Below are positions 17,357 to 27,238 of a DNA stretch of 64,000 nt, piece after piece. The first letter of the stretch is position 1; each line of letters starts with the position of its first letter. Source of the DNA: Ichthyobacterium seriolicida (GTDB lineage: Bacteria; Bacteroidota; Bacteroidia; Flavobacteriales; Ichthyobacteriaceae); NCBI RefSeq assembly GCF_002369955.1, contig NZ_AP014564.1, forward strand, positions 184,893-248,892. The letters run 5' to 3'. The notes below the pieces were generated by a model that was not told the DNA's origin, made no database searches, and saw only the letters and a program-made list of their open reading frames with translations. Position numbers and translations under genes: made by a program.

Positions 17357-17476
17357 ATGCAAAATATAATACCGAATAGCGCTCTATTACTCTTTGCAAG
17401 TCTCTTTGTTTTATTTACCTCCTGTAGAAAGGGAAAATTACCCTCCCCTATAAGGGTACTATTTCGGCGTGAATAG
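17357..17476 (+). pseudogene. Short lipoprotein leader, probably a truncated gene
   Basis: A 39-codon frame starting at 17357. It encodes a convincing lipoprotein signal (a hydrophobic stretch ending 'LFVLFTSCRKGK'), then stops soon after. Another stop-free stretch in a different frame follows to about 17625. I read it as the 5' remnant of a lipoprotein gene. A genuine very small lipoprotein is the alternative. Confidence 0.35.
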
Positions 17477-17637
17477 TACGATATATCTTCACCTAAAAAC
17501 ATTCAGTTAATAAAAAGATTAGTTCCTAGAATATCTATTTCTACAGGATCTAAAGTAAAACCTTTTAATAAGTCAATCAAGTTTAGGCTAACAGGTATCC
17601 TGCGTATACCTTTATTCTTATAAAGGTAATAATCATA

Positions 17638-17672
17638 GTGATATCAATAGTTTTTGGAAACTATTAAGTCAC
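17638..17672. promoter_or_regulatory. Inverted repeat upstream of susC
   Basis: GTGA…AATAGTTT TTGG AAACTATT…TCAC forms a 35-bp dyad ending ~110 bp before the SusC start. It could be an operator or the terminator of the decayed gene before it. There is no strong T-run. Confidence 0.35.
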
Positions 17673-17783
17673 TTTTGATGATGAGCAGATGATTATTTTT
17701 CTGTCTTCTGAATTATTTTTTTTACGAATAAAGAAGATGGAAGAGAATACGGCCCTTTAAAAAAAATAAAAATTATAACATAT

Positions 17784-20700
17784 ATGAGAAATTCTAGTTT
17801 ATTAATGTTTTTGACAATTATTTTAACTCTTCAAATATCTTTTGCGCAGTTAAGAATATCAGGTACTGTTAATTCTAAGGAGGAGAATGAGATTTTCCCT
17901 TTAACAGGCGCTTCCATTGTAATCAAGGGGACCAATAAAGGGGTTTCTTCAGATCTTAACGGTGATTTTTCTATAGATGCAGAAAAGGGAGATGTTTTAG
18001 AGTTTTCTTTTATTGGCATGAAAACAGTCCTGTTTAACGTGGAAAAATCAGATGTTATAACTATTGATATGATACCTGATTCAGATCTGTTAGATGAGGT
18101 AGTGGTAATGGCTTATGGCTCTGAAAAATCTAAGAGAGAATTAGTAGGAGCGGTTGGTACGGTAGGGAAAGAAGTGATAGAGAATCAGCAAGTTACCTCT
18201 GTAGCTGGAGCTTTGCAAGGTAGTGTCCCAGGCTTAACTATGATTACTAGCGGAGGACAACCAGGCTCAAACCCAACTATCAGGATAAGAGGTATAGCTA
18301 GTATTAATGCCTCTGCAGATCCCCTTTATGTGGTCGATGGAGTTCCTCTCACTGGGAATATAAATACTATTAGTTCCGATCAAATAGAAAGTATGACAGT
18401 GTTAAAAGATGCAGCTTCTTCTGCTGTATATGGTAGTAGGGCCGCAAATGGGGTCATACTTATAACTACCAAAAAAGGAACATATAACTCTCCACCTAAG
18501 GTGTCTATAAATACTGTAATAGGAGGGGCAACTCCAGCGGTAAAAGGTTTTGAATTCTTAAGTGTGAAGGACTATATGGAATTATCTTGGGAGGGTTTGA
18601 GAAATAGTTATTTATATACCCAAGATAAAACTGGATCTCTAATAGTAAACCCTAAGATAACTCCCCGACAAGCCGCCCAAAAAGCTACGGATAATTTGAT
18701 ATCTGAGTTGGGCTATAATCCTTACGGTGTGAATAATCCTGTTGGTCTAAATGGGAAAGTATTACCAAATCTTAAGCAGCCTTTGTGGGAGACAGATTGG
18801 GAAAAAGCATTCTACAGGGGAATTTCTTTGAGAAAGGATGTTTCTCTTAGTGTTTCTGGTGGTAATAATGATTCTAAGTATTTCGTATCTGCCAATTACT
18901 TGGATACTGATGGTCCTGTTAAGACTTCCAATTTTGAAAGGTTTGCTACTAAATTTAATTTATCTTCTAGAGTTAAGGATTGGTTAAATTTTACTGTTTT
19001 ATCTTCATTTTCTGGAAGTCACTCTAATGTTCCACTTCAATCTGGAGGCAAAGTTACCAACCCTATGAGTTGGGTAAATAGAATTTCTTCTATTTATCCT
19101 CTTTATGCCAGAAATGATAAGGGTAAAATTATAAAAGATGACAATGGCAACCCTCAGTATGATTATAGTAATAGAAAAGGGGGGGTAAATGCCCAAAGGC
19201 CTGAATCTCTTACTACAGGCAATGTTAATCCAGCAGGGCAATTTGAAAACGATGTTAATATTATTAAAAGGAGACAGAGTACCTTAAATGGTATTATGGA
19301 TGCAAGATTATATGAAGGGCTTCATTTTAAGCAGAATGTGAGTTTTACAAATTTTACGTTTATGAACCATTATTATGGTCATTATAAATACGGAGATTCT
19401 TCTATTGAAGGTGGTATAGTTAGTGAATATAGGGATATATATAGTACCTGGAATTCTATTAGTTCTTTGGAATATCAAAAAACCTTTGGCCTCCATAACT
19501 TTGACGCTAAAGTTATTAACGAATTTATGTATTTTACTTTAAATAAAATTAAAGCTAAAGGGAAGAAACTATTGCCTGAGGTTAAGGTATTGGATGGCGC
19601 TGTCATTCCGTCGAACATAGGTGGCAGTGAAGGCAGAGAAGGCTTGATGAGCTATGTTGCTATGGCTGGATACGATTACGACAAGAAGTATTACTTAACA
19701 TCCTCTTTTAGGATGGATGGTTCATCTAGATTCCACAAAGATACTAGATGGGGTAATTTTTATTCCATAGGTGCCAGTTGGATTGTATCTAATGAAGATT
19801 TTATGGAACCTCTCAAAGAAGTGCTAAGTTTTACTAAAGTTAATCTGTCGTATGGGGAATTAGGGAATAATAAAATTTTGGATTCTAACGATGATATATA
19901 TTTTTTCCCATATGTAAATACTGTTTTCGAAGCATCTAATGGAAATAATATGGGGTATCTATTGAGTAAATTAGTGAATGATAAAATTACATGGGAGAAA
20001 GTATTATCTTTTAATGTAGGTTTAAATCTAGTTTTTTTTGATGATAGGATAGAACTGGATGTAGATTACTACAGGAAGGTGACCAAGGATTTACTCTTGT
20101 ATAAACCTTTGCCACCTTCAATTGGATGGACAACTATTCTAGTTAATGAAGGAGGGTTACTAAACTATGGGTTTGAGGGAGTTATAAGATCTAAAAATAT
20201 TTCTACGGATGATTTTAAATGGAATACATCTATGAATTTTTCATTCGATAGAAACACCATAACCGAACTTACTCAAAAAGAGGTTATAAAAGGCACCAAG
20301 AAGTGGATGGTAGGTAAGTCTATCTATGATTTCTTTATTCGAGAATACGCAGGTGTTGATCCAAAAGACGGTATGGCACAGTGGTATAAGGATGAAAAAG
20401 ACAAAACCGGCAAAAAAACGGGTAAACGAGTGCTTACAAAGAAATACAGTGAAGCTGATAAATATTATCAGGGGTCTTCACTCCCAGATATTATAGGAGG
20501 TTTTAATAACTATATATCTTATGGAGATTTTGATTTAGATATTTTGCTAAACTTTAGTTTTGGAGGCATGGTATATGATTATTCCTATTCTAGCTTAACA
20601 GATGGAATGAAAAAATTAGGCAAACAACAATCTGTAGATATTAAAAAAAGGTGGACAAAACCTAGTGATAAAACGGACTTCCCTTTACTTTTAAGTAATT

Positions 20701-20969
20701 CTATAAATCGTGCTGGAGATGATTCTTCTAGGTATTTATTTAAAAACGACTATATAAGGTTGAAGGCTGTTACACTAGGGTATAATATACCTAATAGTGT
20801 CCTAGATAAAATAAATTTATCTAAGCTGAAAGTTTATCTACAGGGAGATAATCTACTTACATATCAGAGTCATAAAGGAATAGATCCCGAACAAAGTTTT
20901 AATGGACTTACTGATAGTAGATCACGTTCATTAAGAACATTTAGTCTTGGAGTTAAAATTGAATTTTAA
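17784..20969 (+). CDS. SusC/RagA-family TonB-linked outer-membrane protein
   Basis: A 1061-aa TonB-dependent importer. It has a signal peptide at 1-21 (…QISFAQ). A CarboxypepD_reg domain lies at about 24-105 (ISGTVNSKEEN … GTNKGVSSDLNGDFSI). The SusC signature follows, with 'LDEVVVMAYGSEKSKRELVG', 'ALQGSVPGLTM', 'IRIRGIASINASADPLYVVD' and 'AASSAVYGSRAANGVILITT', all within the plug (about 110-240). The barrel ends 'TFSLGVKIEF'. The partner SusD gene starts 6 bp after its stop. Such pairs import oligosaccharides, peptides or other large nutrients. No degradative enzymes are adjacent, so the substrate is unknown. Confidence 0.96.
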   Translation: MRNSSLLMFLTIILTLQISFAQLRISGTVNSKEENEIFPLTGASIVIKGTNKGVSSDLNGDFSIDAEKGDVLEFSFIGMKTVLFNVEKSDVITIDMIPDSDLLDEVVVMAYGSEKSKRELVGAVGTVGKEVIENQQVTSVAGALQGSVPGLTMITSGGQPGSNPTIRIRGIASINASADPLYVVDGVPLTGNINTISSDQIESMTVLKDAASSAVYGSRAANGVILITTKKGTYNSPPKVSINTVIGGATPAVKGFEFLSVKDYMELSWEGLRNSYLYTQDKTGSLIVNPKITPRQAAQKATDNLISELGYNPYGVNNPVGLNGKVLPNLKQPLWETDWEKAFYRGISLRKDVSLSVSGGNNDSKYFVSANYLDTDGPVKTSNFERFATKFNLSSRVKDWLNFTVLSSFSGSHSNVPLQSGGKVTNPMSWVNRISSIYPLYARNDKGKIIKDDNGNPQYDYSNRKGGVNAQRPESLTTGNVNPAGQFENDVNIIKRRQSTLNGIMDARLYEGLHFKQNVSFTNFTFMNHYYGHYKYGDSSIEGGIVSEYRDIYSTWNSISSLEYQKTFGLHNFDAKVINEFMYFTLNKIKAKGKKLLPEVKVLDGAVIPSNIGGSEGREGLMSYVAMAGYDYDKKYYLTSSFRMDGSSRFHKDTRWGNFYSIGASWIVSNEDFMEPLKEVLSFTKVNLSYGELGNNKILDSNDDIYFFPYVNTVFEASNGNNMGYLLSKLVNDKITWEKVLSFNVGLNLVFFDDRIELDVDYYRKVTKDLLLYKPLPPSIGWTTILVNEGGLLNYGFEGVIRSKNISTDDFKWNTSMNFSFDRNTITELTQKEVIKGTKKWMVGKSIYDFFIREYAGVDPKDGMAQWYKDEKDKTGKKTGKRVLTKKYSEADKYYQGSSLPDIIGGFNNYISYGDFDLDILLNFSFGGMVYDYSYSSLTDGMKKLGKQQSVDIKKRWTKPSDKTDFPLLLSNSINRAGDDSSRYLFKNDYIRLKAVTLGYNIPNSVLDKINLSKLKVYLQGDNLLTYQSHKGIDPEQSFNGLTDSRSRSLRTFSLGVKIEF

Positions 20970-20974
20970 AAGTC

Positions 20975-22432
20975 ATGAAAAAATATATAACTATGAAAAA
21001 ATATATAGTACTGTTATTATTACTTACATTATCATCTTGTGTGAAAGATATATTAGACTCTCCTAAGTCAGATTCTATTTCATATGAAGATGCCTTTAAA
21101 TCAAAAGATGGGGTAGAGGCATTTATGCCTGGTATCATTAGGAAGTTTCGAATGTCATATTATAGGTCGCATGGATATAGTGCATTGCAATCTGTTTATT
21201 TAGCTAGGACTGTAAAAGGTAATGATATAATTATGGGAGTCTCTGGATCTCATTTTGCTTCTGATTCCGAAAAAAATGATAGAGATAAAACAAGAAGTAG
21301 ACCACTTTTTACATGGAACTTTTTCTATAGCCTGATAAATCAATTAAATACTTTTATCAAAGATGTCGAAAGTACCAGTATACTTGAAGCAAATGAAAAA
21401 AATAAATTTTTATCCGAAGGCAGGGTTTTAAGAGCCTATTGCTACTTTCAATTAGCTATGGAGTTTCAGTCTGCTTATTCTGACAATAGCAGTCGCGGCA
21501 AGCTTTCTCTGCCTATATACAAAAAACCTTCTGATAGAACTTCTGTCGGTAAAAAGTTTTCTACACTAGAGGATGTGTACGCTTTTATAAAAGCAGAGTT
21601 GAAAGAGAGTATTCCTAATCTTACGGCTACCAGGATAGATAAGACTTATATAAACTCTGCTGTAGCAAATGGTATTTATGCTAGAGTTTTACAGGTCACT
21701 CAAGATGATTGGGCAGCTTGTGAGAAAGCTGCTTTAAATGCTTTGGGAGGAAATGTCGATGCCACTGGCGTATTAAATTCTAAGTCATATACTGCGGGAT
21801 TTGATGATATATCTAATAGTGAATGGATATGGGGTATGGATCAGACTGATAAACAGAACGTAGGTTATGCGGGCATAGCTTCTTTTTTTGAACCTACTGG
21901 TATTGGATATAGCTCACTTTTTATAAATAAGGAATTTGTCTCTAAGTTTACCAGTACAGATGTACGTAAATTATTCATAAAAGTGGAGGATAACGAAGAT
22001 AATCCTAAATCATATAGAACCAATAAGTTCAATTTTAAATTTGAATCAGATATGGTTTTGATGCGAACCTCTGAGATGATGCTAATTGTAGCCGAAGCTA
22101 AATTTAGACAGAATAAGGAAACTGAAGCTCAGACTGTGTTACATAAACTTCAACAAAATAGAGATTCTAGCAAGACCCAAACCAATAGTACTGGCAATGC
22201 TCTTATGGAGGAAATTCTATTGGAGAGGAGAAAAGAATTATATGGAGAGATGGGAGTAGAATGGTTTGATGCTAAGAGATTAGGAAGATCTATAGTCCGC
22301 TCTGGAAATCACAGATTAGTAGGCGGAGGATTTGATCTCACTACAAATGATGTAGGCTTTTATCTTATGGTACCCGAAAAGGAAATAGATTCTAACTCTA
22401 ATGTTACTAATGATATTAATAACTATAGATAA
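20975..22432 (+). CDS. SusD/RagB-family nutrient-binding outer-membrane lipoprotein
   Basis: A 485-aa lipoprotein partner of the preceding SusC. The lipobox is LSSC with Cys22 from the first ATG. The second ATG (20993) would give a more typical short signal peptide, so the start is uncertain by six codons. Features of the family are the helical TPR-like N-terminal half ('FLSEGRVLRAYCYFQLAMEF') and the C-terminal 'EILLERRKELYGEMGVEWFD' followed by 'YLMVPEKEIDSNSNV'. It caps the SusC barrel and captures substrate at the cell surface. The substrate cannot be predicted. Confidence 0.95.
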   Translation: MKKYITMKKYIVLLLLLTLSSCVKDILDSPKSDSISYEDAFKSKDGVEAFMPGIIRKFRMSYYRSHGYSALQSVYLARTVKGNDIIMGVSGSHFASDSEKNDRDKTRSRPLFTWNFFYSLINQLNTFIKDVESTSILEANEKNKFLSEGRVLRAYCYFQLAMEFQSAYSDNSSRGKLSLPIYKKPSDRTSVGKKFSTLEDVYAFIKAELKESIPNLTATRIDKTYINSAVANGIYARVLQVTQDDWAACEKAALNALGGNVDATGVLNSKSYTAGFDDISNSEWIWGMDQTDKQNVGYAGIASFFEPTGIGYSSLFINKEFVSKFTSTDVRKLFIKVEDNEDNPKSYRTNKFNFKFESDMVLMRTSEMMLIVAEAKFRQNKETEAQTVLHKLQQNRDSSKTQTNSTGNALMEEILLERRKELYGEMGVEWFDAKRLGRSIVRSGNHRLVGGGFDLTTNDVGFYLMVPEKEIDSNSNVTNDINNYR

Positions 22433-22490
22433 CAATTCCAAGATTAACAAAGAGATCTATTTCTAATGTTTCACTAAAAAATACTTTTAA

Positions 22491-22708
22491 TCTGAGTTCA
22501 ATTAATAATTTACTTAATTAAAGCACTTGAAAACCTTGAATTAACTGGTGTTAAAGAGATTAGTGTTTGTGATATATAGAATGTTTTAGTGCAAGAATTG
22601 TTAAATTCCGACTAAATCAGCCTCATAAGCATAAAAAAGCCCAAAACTAAAGGGACATTTCCTTAAATCCAAATAAAATCAAGGGATTCAAGTGTCTATT
22701 AAGTCAGG
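22491..22708. mobile_element. ~220-bp miniature element, family 2, copy A
   Basis: It starts TCTGAGTTCAATTAATAATT and ends with a degraded TATTAAGTCAGG. The interior shares blocks such as GTGCAAGAATTGTTA, CCTCATAAGCAT and AGCCCAAAACTAAAGGG with the copies at 57213-57433 and 57537-57760. It lies just after the SusD stop. Confidence 0.6.
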
Positions 22709-23578
22709 TTTAGAATTTTTATAATTATAAGATGGAACAACTGAACTTATAGTAGCTAGAGAATTATTAGTAGTTATAGTAGGGATTAAAGCTGCTACAT
22801 CTGCTGCAGTAGATGCTTTTACTGCTATAGTTCCATTAATATCATTAGTTGTAACATCTGCTGCTCTAGTCCCAGCTGAAGATCTACTTAACCGAGATTA
22901 TTCATAGTTTGTATTTCAATTTGAATATAAAGTATTAATTCTAAAGGGTTTCAACCAAAAATAACCACTTTAGATATAGCCCAAAAATGAGGAATAAAAA
23001 TATACCATTTATAACTCTGAGTTCATCGATGACTACTTATAAATACTGGATAAAGCGATAGATTCTATCCGAAAAAATCTTTGTTCCATTTTTAGATTTT
23101 TCTAATACAAAAGAAGTAATAGAGCGATCACTAGATAATAAATTTGTCGAATTTACAGTATAATCCTTAACGCTTCCATTCTCAGCCGTTACCTTAAATA
23201 TCTTTCTGTAAACTACATGAGATCTGATCCGTTTACTGGATCAAAATTAACCTCTGACCCACTTTTTGGAAAAACACTAGCACGATCTGAAACCATTGCC
23301 TTAACCTTTAGGCCTTCTAGGACTGCATCATGTGGAACAATCACAGATATAATAGACCTGTTTCGATCTACAATACTAGTAACGCCTCCTTAAGATTCTT
23401 ACCTTCATTATCTGAATTAATCAATTCAAATGATATGATTTTATTCTCTGAACTCAGATTTAAGTTAAAATCGGAATCTACTTTTTTCCTCGAAACAAGA
23501 AGAAAAAAACACTGATAACAACACAACATAAAACAATTTTAAATCATATAGAACCACTAGTTTTATGATACTACTCAT
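22709..23578 (-). pseudogene. Decayed DUF5018-like repeat lipoprotein
   Basis: On the minus strand a start at 23578 gives a signal peptide with lipobox 'FFSSC'. After a frameshift the frame reads 'IISFELINSDNEGKNLKE', then after another 'VPHDAVLEGLK', and then 'RIFKVTAENGSVKDYTVN'. These match the first domain of the 772-aa protein that starts at 25934. A second piece at about 22709-22890 keeps 'GTIAVKASTAADVAALIPTI'. A miniature element separates the two pieces. Several frameshifts and stops make this a clear pseudogene and a decayed paralogue of the neighbour. Confidence 0.75.
22892..23045. mobile_element. Truncated TTAA-flanked miniature element inside the pseudogene
   Basis: It begins CCGAGATTATTCATAG right after TTAA (22888-22891). 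In reverse complement it contains TATTTTTATTCCTCATTTTT as in the 17028 element. The other end is lost near 23045, where lipoprotein-pseudogene sequence resumes. Confidence 0.55.
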
Positions 23579-23615
23579 TGTTTTAAACTTAAATTATCCC
23601 AAACCAAATAAAAAA

Positions 23616-25934
23616 CTACTCTTCTTCCTCTCTTTCTTTCTTTATCACTTTCACTGTATATACCTTAGTAAAACTTGAATCACTAGTAGATGTTACCGTA
23701 CAAACTATCGTATCAGGAGAATCAAAATCAATGTGGTTTTCATATCCATAACTATCTATCTTGCCGCCAGTAATAATTATATTACCATTTTTTACTACAA
23801 TTTCAGGCCTTAAAGCATAAAGAGAAGAGACATAACAAACAGAAAAATCTAATTCTATCAGATTATTAGTGTGATCGATTTTTTGTCCTACATCGCAATG
23901 AAAACGACTTCCTCTAGGAATTTTAAAGCTTTCTACATAAGGTCCCTCAATTATCTCTGTGGAATATATTCTTCTGGTTCCTGTATCATTTTTAACTAAA
24001 GTAAATTTAGCATCCTCTATACTTCCACTTATAACTTGATTACTAGATGGATTTAAAGTATAACCATTTGGAATATCTACAATAGGAGTTAATCCTTCCA
24101 AACTAATAGGATTTGAATTTTCCTTAGGAATTTTTAACTTTATTATCCCCGTAGAAGAATTATCCTCATGTGTTAATTCAGCACTAACATCATTTTCGAT
24201 GCCTTTACTAGGGTTAGCTTGGATTTTAAACCCTGTTAATTTTGGGGCAACTTCTTTAGTTATCCTGACATTATAACGTTTTTCATATCCTTCTAAGTAT
24301 TCATGCTTAACTGAGTAAACCTGAGATGTTCCAAAATTCCTTCCTGTCAAAATATCAGGACTTATGGAATTATTTTTGATGTTAGCAGTACTTATAGAAG
24401 GCTTTAAGGAACTTATATCAACGCTATTTTCAACTGTAAGAGTTATGGTTCCTTCACTTGATATATCCTCTTGTTGAATAACAGCTACATATTCTTGTTT
24501 ACCTTCTGGAAATTTAGCAGATGTATTATCATCGCTAGTAAATTTAAATTCTGTTATAACTGGCTCTTTATAAACCTTCACGTTATATATCTTTCTCCCC
24601 CCAGCAGGACCTACTGCGCTATATTGTACAGCTGTTGAATGAGAGCTGCTGAAATTAACAGAAGTAGAATTAGCATCATCAGTACTACCAGTTGCCCCTT
24701 TATAAACGCTAAAGCCAGAAATAGAAGTTCCTGTAACAGTTGGAGTTAATTCATTTAATTCTGCATTATGAGGAACTTTTAAAACTATCTCTCCTATAGC
24801 CCCCTGAGTACCATTATTAATAGCAGCTGTTATATCTTTTGAAATATTTTTAGAACTATCAGCCCCAAACTTGAAACTACTTATCTTAGGCTCATCGTAC
24901 TTACTAACATTTACAGTATAATCAACACTAGTTCCATCTTGAGCCATTATAGTATAAACTTTTGAATCACTAAAGTCTTGTGCTGTATTAGCTCCTCCTC
25001 CTATTTTAGGAGTAACTTCAGATCCCTCATTTACTAATACTTCAGGAGTCAAAGCAGTGATAATTGCATTGTAAGGAACCTTTACTGTTACTGTTTTAGC
25101 ATTATGATCAATATCTCCAGTTATATCTTTAACGATATTTCCAGTATTTAGATTGTCCCCTTCTGCTTTAAAATTAAAGGATATTAATCTAGATGATTTT
25201 AAATCTTTAATGATTATTACCTTGTATATCTTTTTTTCTCCATTTGCAGCAATTACTGTATAATCTATTCCAGAATCTGCAGTAAAAACAGTACTCTTAT
25301 CATCAGCAGCTGGTGAAACACTAACGCCTGTATGAATTATTGTAGGGCTAAGACCATTTAAATCCGCATTTTCAGATACATGTAGGGTTATGGTAGGTGG
25401 AACCACCGTATTTTCATCAATAACCCCCTTTCTATCTGCAAAAATCTTATTTGTATTTTTAGATTGTTCCAATACAAAACTGCTTATAGAACAATCATTA
25501 GATAAAGCCTTAGTTACATTTACTGTATAATCTTGAACGCTACCATCTTGAGCTGTTACCTTAAATATTTTTCTATAAATTTTAAAATTAGATCCTTCTA
25601 CAGGTTCAAAAGTAATTTCTTCTTCAGCAGAAGGACTTATTTTAGAGTTATCAGAAATCCTAACATTAAACCTTAATCCTTCTAAAATAGCATTATGAGT
25701 AACAGTTAAGGGTATAATAAAATTATCCGTATCTATAGTAACTGATACATCTTTACCTAGATTCTTGCCTTTATTATCAGAATCTTTAAGTTCAAATAGT
25801 GTAATAACCTTATCCGAACTCAGGTTTGGATCTTCTGCTGTATCTGTAACCTTCTTAGCCTTGATACACGAAAAAACGACTGAAAATATTACAAAAGACA
25901 AAATGCCCTTTATAAAAAATCTTAAATTCATCAT
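23616..25934 (-). CDS. Multi-domain repeat lipoprotein (about seven DUF5018-like domains)
   Basis: A 772-aa lipoprotein with lipobox Cys23 (VVFSC). About seven ~100-residue beta-type domains follow. Examples are 'FKVTAQDGSVQDYTVNVTK' closing the first, 'VKVPYNAIITALTPEV' in the third and 'FTLVKNDTGTRRIYSTEI' in the sixth. The last domain is diverged and ends with an acidic tail (KKEREEEE). The order of domains 6-7 mirrors the alternating pair in the 1050-aa protein, so the two share ancestry. Unlike that protein, no clear shared upstream element is seen. Probably a surface stalk or adhesin-like protein; function unknown. Confidence 0.88.
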   Translation of the reverse strand: MMNLRFFIKGILSFVIFSVVFSCIKAKKVTDTAEDPNLSSDKVITLFELKDSDNKGKNLGKDVSVTIDTDNFIIPLTVTHNAILEGLRFNVRISDNSKISPSAEEEITFEPVEGSNFKIYRKIFKVTAQDGSVQDYTVNVTKALSNDCSISSFVLEQSKNTNKIFADRKGVIDENTVVPPTITLHVSENADLNGLSPTIIHTGVSVSPAADDKSTVFTADSGIDYTVIAANGEKKIYKVIIIKDLKSSRLISFNFKAEGDNLNTGNIVKDITGDIDHNAKTVTVKVPYNAIITALTPEVLVNEGSEVTPKIGGGANTAQDFSDSKVYTIMAQDGTSVDYTVNVSKYDEPKISSFKFGADSSKNISKDITAAINNGTQGAIGEIVLKVPHNAELNELTPTVTGTSISGFSVYKGATGSTDDANSTSVNFSSSHSTAVQYSAVGPAGGRKIYNVKVYKEPVITEFKFTSDDNTSAKFPEGKQEYVAVIQQEDISSEGTITLTVENSVDISSLKPSISTANIKNNSISPDILTGRNFGTSQVYSVKHEYLEGYEKRYNVRITKEVAPKLTGFKIQANPSKGIENDVSAELTHEDNSSTGIIKLKIPKENSNPISLEGLTPIVDIPNGYTLNPSSNQVISGSIEDAKFTLVKNDTGTRRIYSTEIIEGPYVESFKIPRGSRFHCDVGQKIDHTNNLIELDFSVCYVSSLYALRPEIVVKNGNIIITGGKIDSYGYENHIDFDSPDTIVCTVTSTSDSSFTKVYTVKVIKKEREEEE

Positions 25935-26436
25935 AATTATTCAATTTTATAAACTATTAAAGACTAAGGTTCTATAGATATTAATCTATAAACCACTTTA
26001 TTATATAACAAAGCAGAGATTATCAATAACGAATACCTCGATCTATAAAATAATTCTAACGTAATAGTAAAGGTAAGAATTGTTTTGCTAATATCTCCTT
26101 AATATTATGAGACTATCCCTTAAAGGGTGTAAATGAAGGAAGCTGTCTCAAAAACGAGGCAGTTTTTTATTTAAAAGTGTAGTTTTTTACCTATTAACCT
26201 GAGTTTGACTAATAAAAATACTTGAAAGAAGTATAATTATTTAGGTTTAAGGCTGATAGTGGGAGGGTGAGTACTTGCATGCTCATGAGGCTATTTTTAT
26301 TAGAAATTTGACATTTCTTACAAAAGAAACATTAACTAAACTGGAGTACTCTATCAATATCACACTCATAATAATGAAATAAATCTTAACCTAAAATCTA
26401 ACTATAAGCGCTTTATCTTATTCAAAAGCTATTTAC
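25935..26436. other. Gene-free stretch with IS debris
   Basis: It contains a hairpin with T-run at 26140-26168 (AGCTGTCTC…GAGGCAGTTTTTT), followed by TTTAAAAGTGTAGTTTTTTA, a near-copy of the sequence just before the IS1182-type transposase at 26600. A CCTGAGTTTGACTAATAA sequence at 26204 resembles an end of miniature-element family 2. No gene is seen. Confidence 0.45.
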
Positions 26437-26485
26437 TTTAAAAGAGTTTAAAATGAGGAATTTAATTATCGCAATGAAATTTTAT
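26437..26485 (+). mobile_element. Relic fragment of an IS1595-type element
   Basis: AAAGAGTTTAAAATGAGGAA and the following TTAATTATCGCAATGAAATT parallel the transposase 3' region of the 44317 element (AAAGAGTGTGAATTGAGGTT, then TAATTATCGAAATGAAA). Fewer than 50 bp remain. Confidence 0.4.
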
Positions 26486-26510
26486 TACACTGGCCGCTTA
26501 AATTGATGAA

Positions 26511-27238
26511 GCTGTCTCAAAACTGAGGTAGTTTTTTTGTTTTAAAGTGTAGTTTTTACCTGTTAGTTTATCTTTCTAACTAATTTATAACCAAATAATA
26601 TGAATACAAATTTCAGGGACTACAACCAAGGACAAAATTGGCTTTTTCCACCTAGTATAGAAGAATTGATTCCTGCAGATCATCCTGTGCGAGTTGTAAA
26701 TGGTGTGATTGAACAACTAAACCTCAATTTGTTGATTTTTGAGTACAGTAAAGAAGGGAAACCAAGCTACCATCCTAAGATGATACTCAGAGTAATGGTA
26801 TATGCCTACATGGATAACACCTATTCTTCAAGAAAAATTGAGAAAGCAATGCGTGAAAACATCATTATATGTAGCTTTCAGCTCAACAGGTAGTAAATCA
26901 CAATACCATTGCCCGTTTCCGTAGTAAAAAAACTCAAGACCATTTTTAAAGATATTTTCAAACAAGTGGTCTTGTTATTGGCAGATGAAGGCTTGTTAAC
27001 ACTCAAGGAAGTCTTTTACAGATGGGGCTAAAATTGAATCCATGGCGGGACGTTATACTTTTGTTTGGGGTAATGTGATTAAGACTCGTAAAGAGAAAAT
27101 GTCCGAGCAGCTGGAAAATATGTGGCAGTATGCTCAGAGTATCGCAGATGAAGAAGATATAGATCCTACACCTCAAGACTTTAGCAAGATCGATAAAGAG
27201 AAAGTAGAAAAGACCGCTACTAAATCCAAAATTACCTT
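26511..27238 (+). pseudogene. Truncated IS1182-type transposase
   Basis: The reading frame starts at 26600 with 'MNTNFRDYNQGQNWLFPPSI' and 'YHPKMILRVMVYAYMDNTYS', typical of the N-terminal domain of IS1182-family transposases, but it stops after 97 codons. Further pieces continue in other frames: 'NTIARFRSKK' near 26900, then 'MAGRYTFVWGNVIKTRKEKM' from 27042. The middle is deleted and the whole catalytic half is missing. The left end is marked by the hairpin at 26511-26538. The 3' side ends abruptly in lipoprotein-derived sequence at about 27239. Not functional. Confidence 0.75.

Noticed and set aside
17194-17502. 102-codon minus-strand frame
   Set aside because: It starts in the decayed lipoprotein leader region and ends inside a miniature element; no recognisable motif or plausible start.
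17784-22432. Polysaccharide utilisation locus
   Set aside because: SusC and SusD are present, but no glycoside hydrolase, sulfatase or sensor-regulator gene is adjacent, so a PUL is not supported.
22730-22890. Possible small plus-strand gene behind SusD
   Set aside because: The coding signal is on the minus strand, where it matches the repeat-lipoprotein domain; it is part of the pseudogene.
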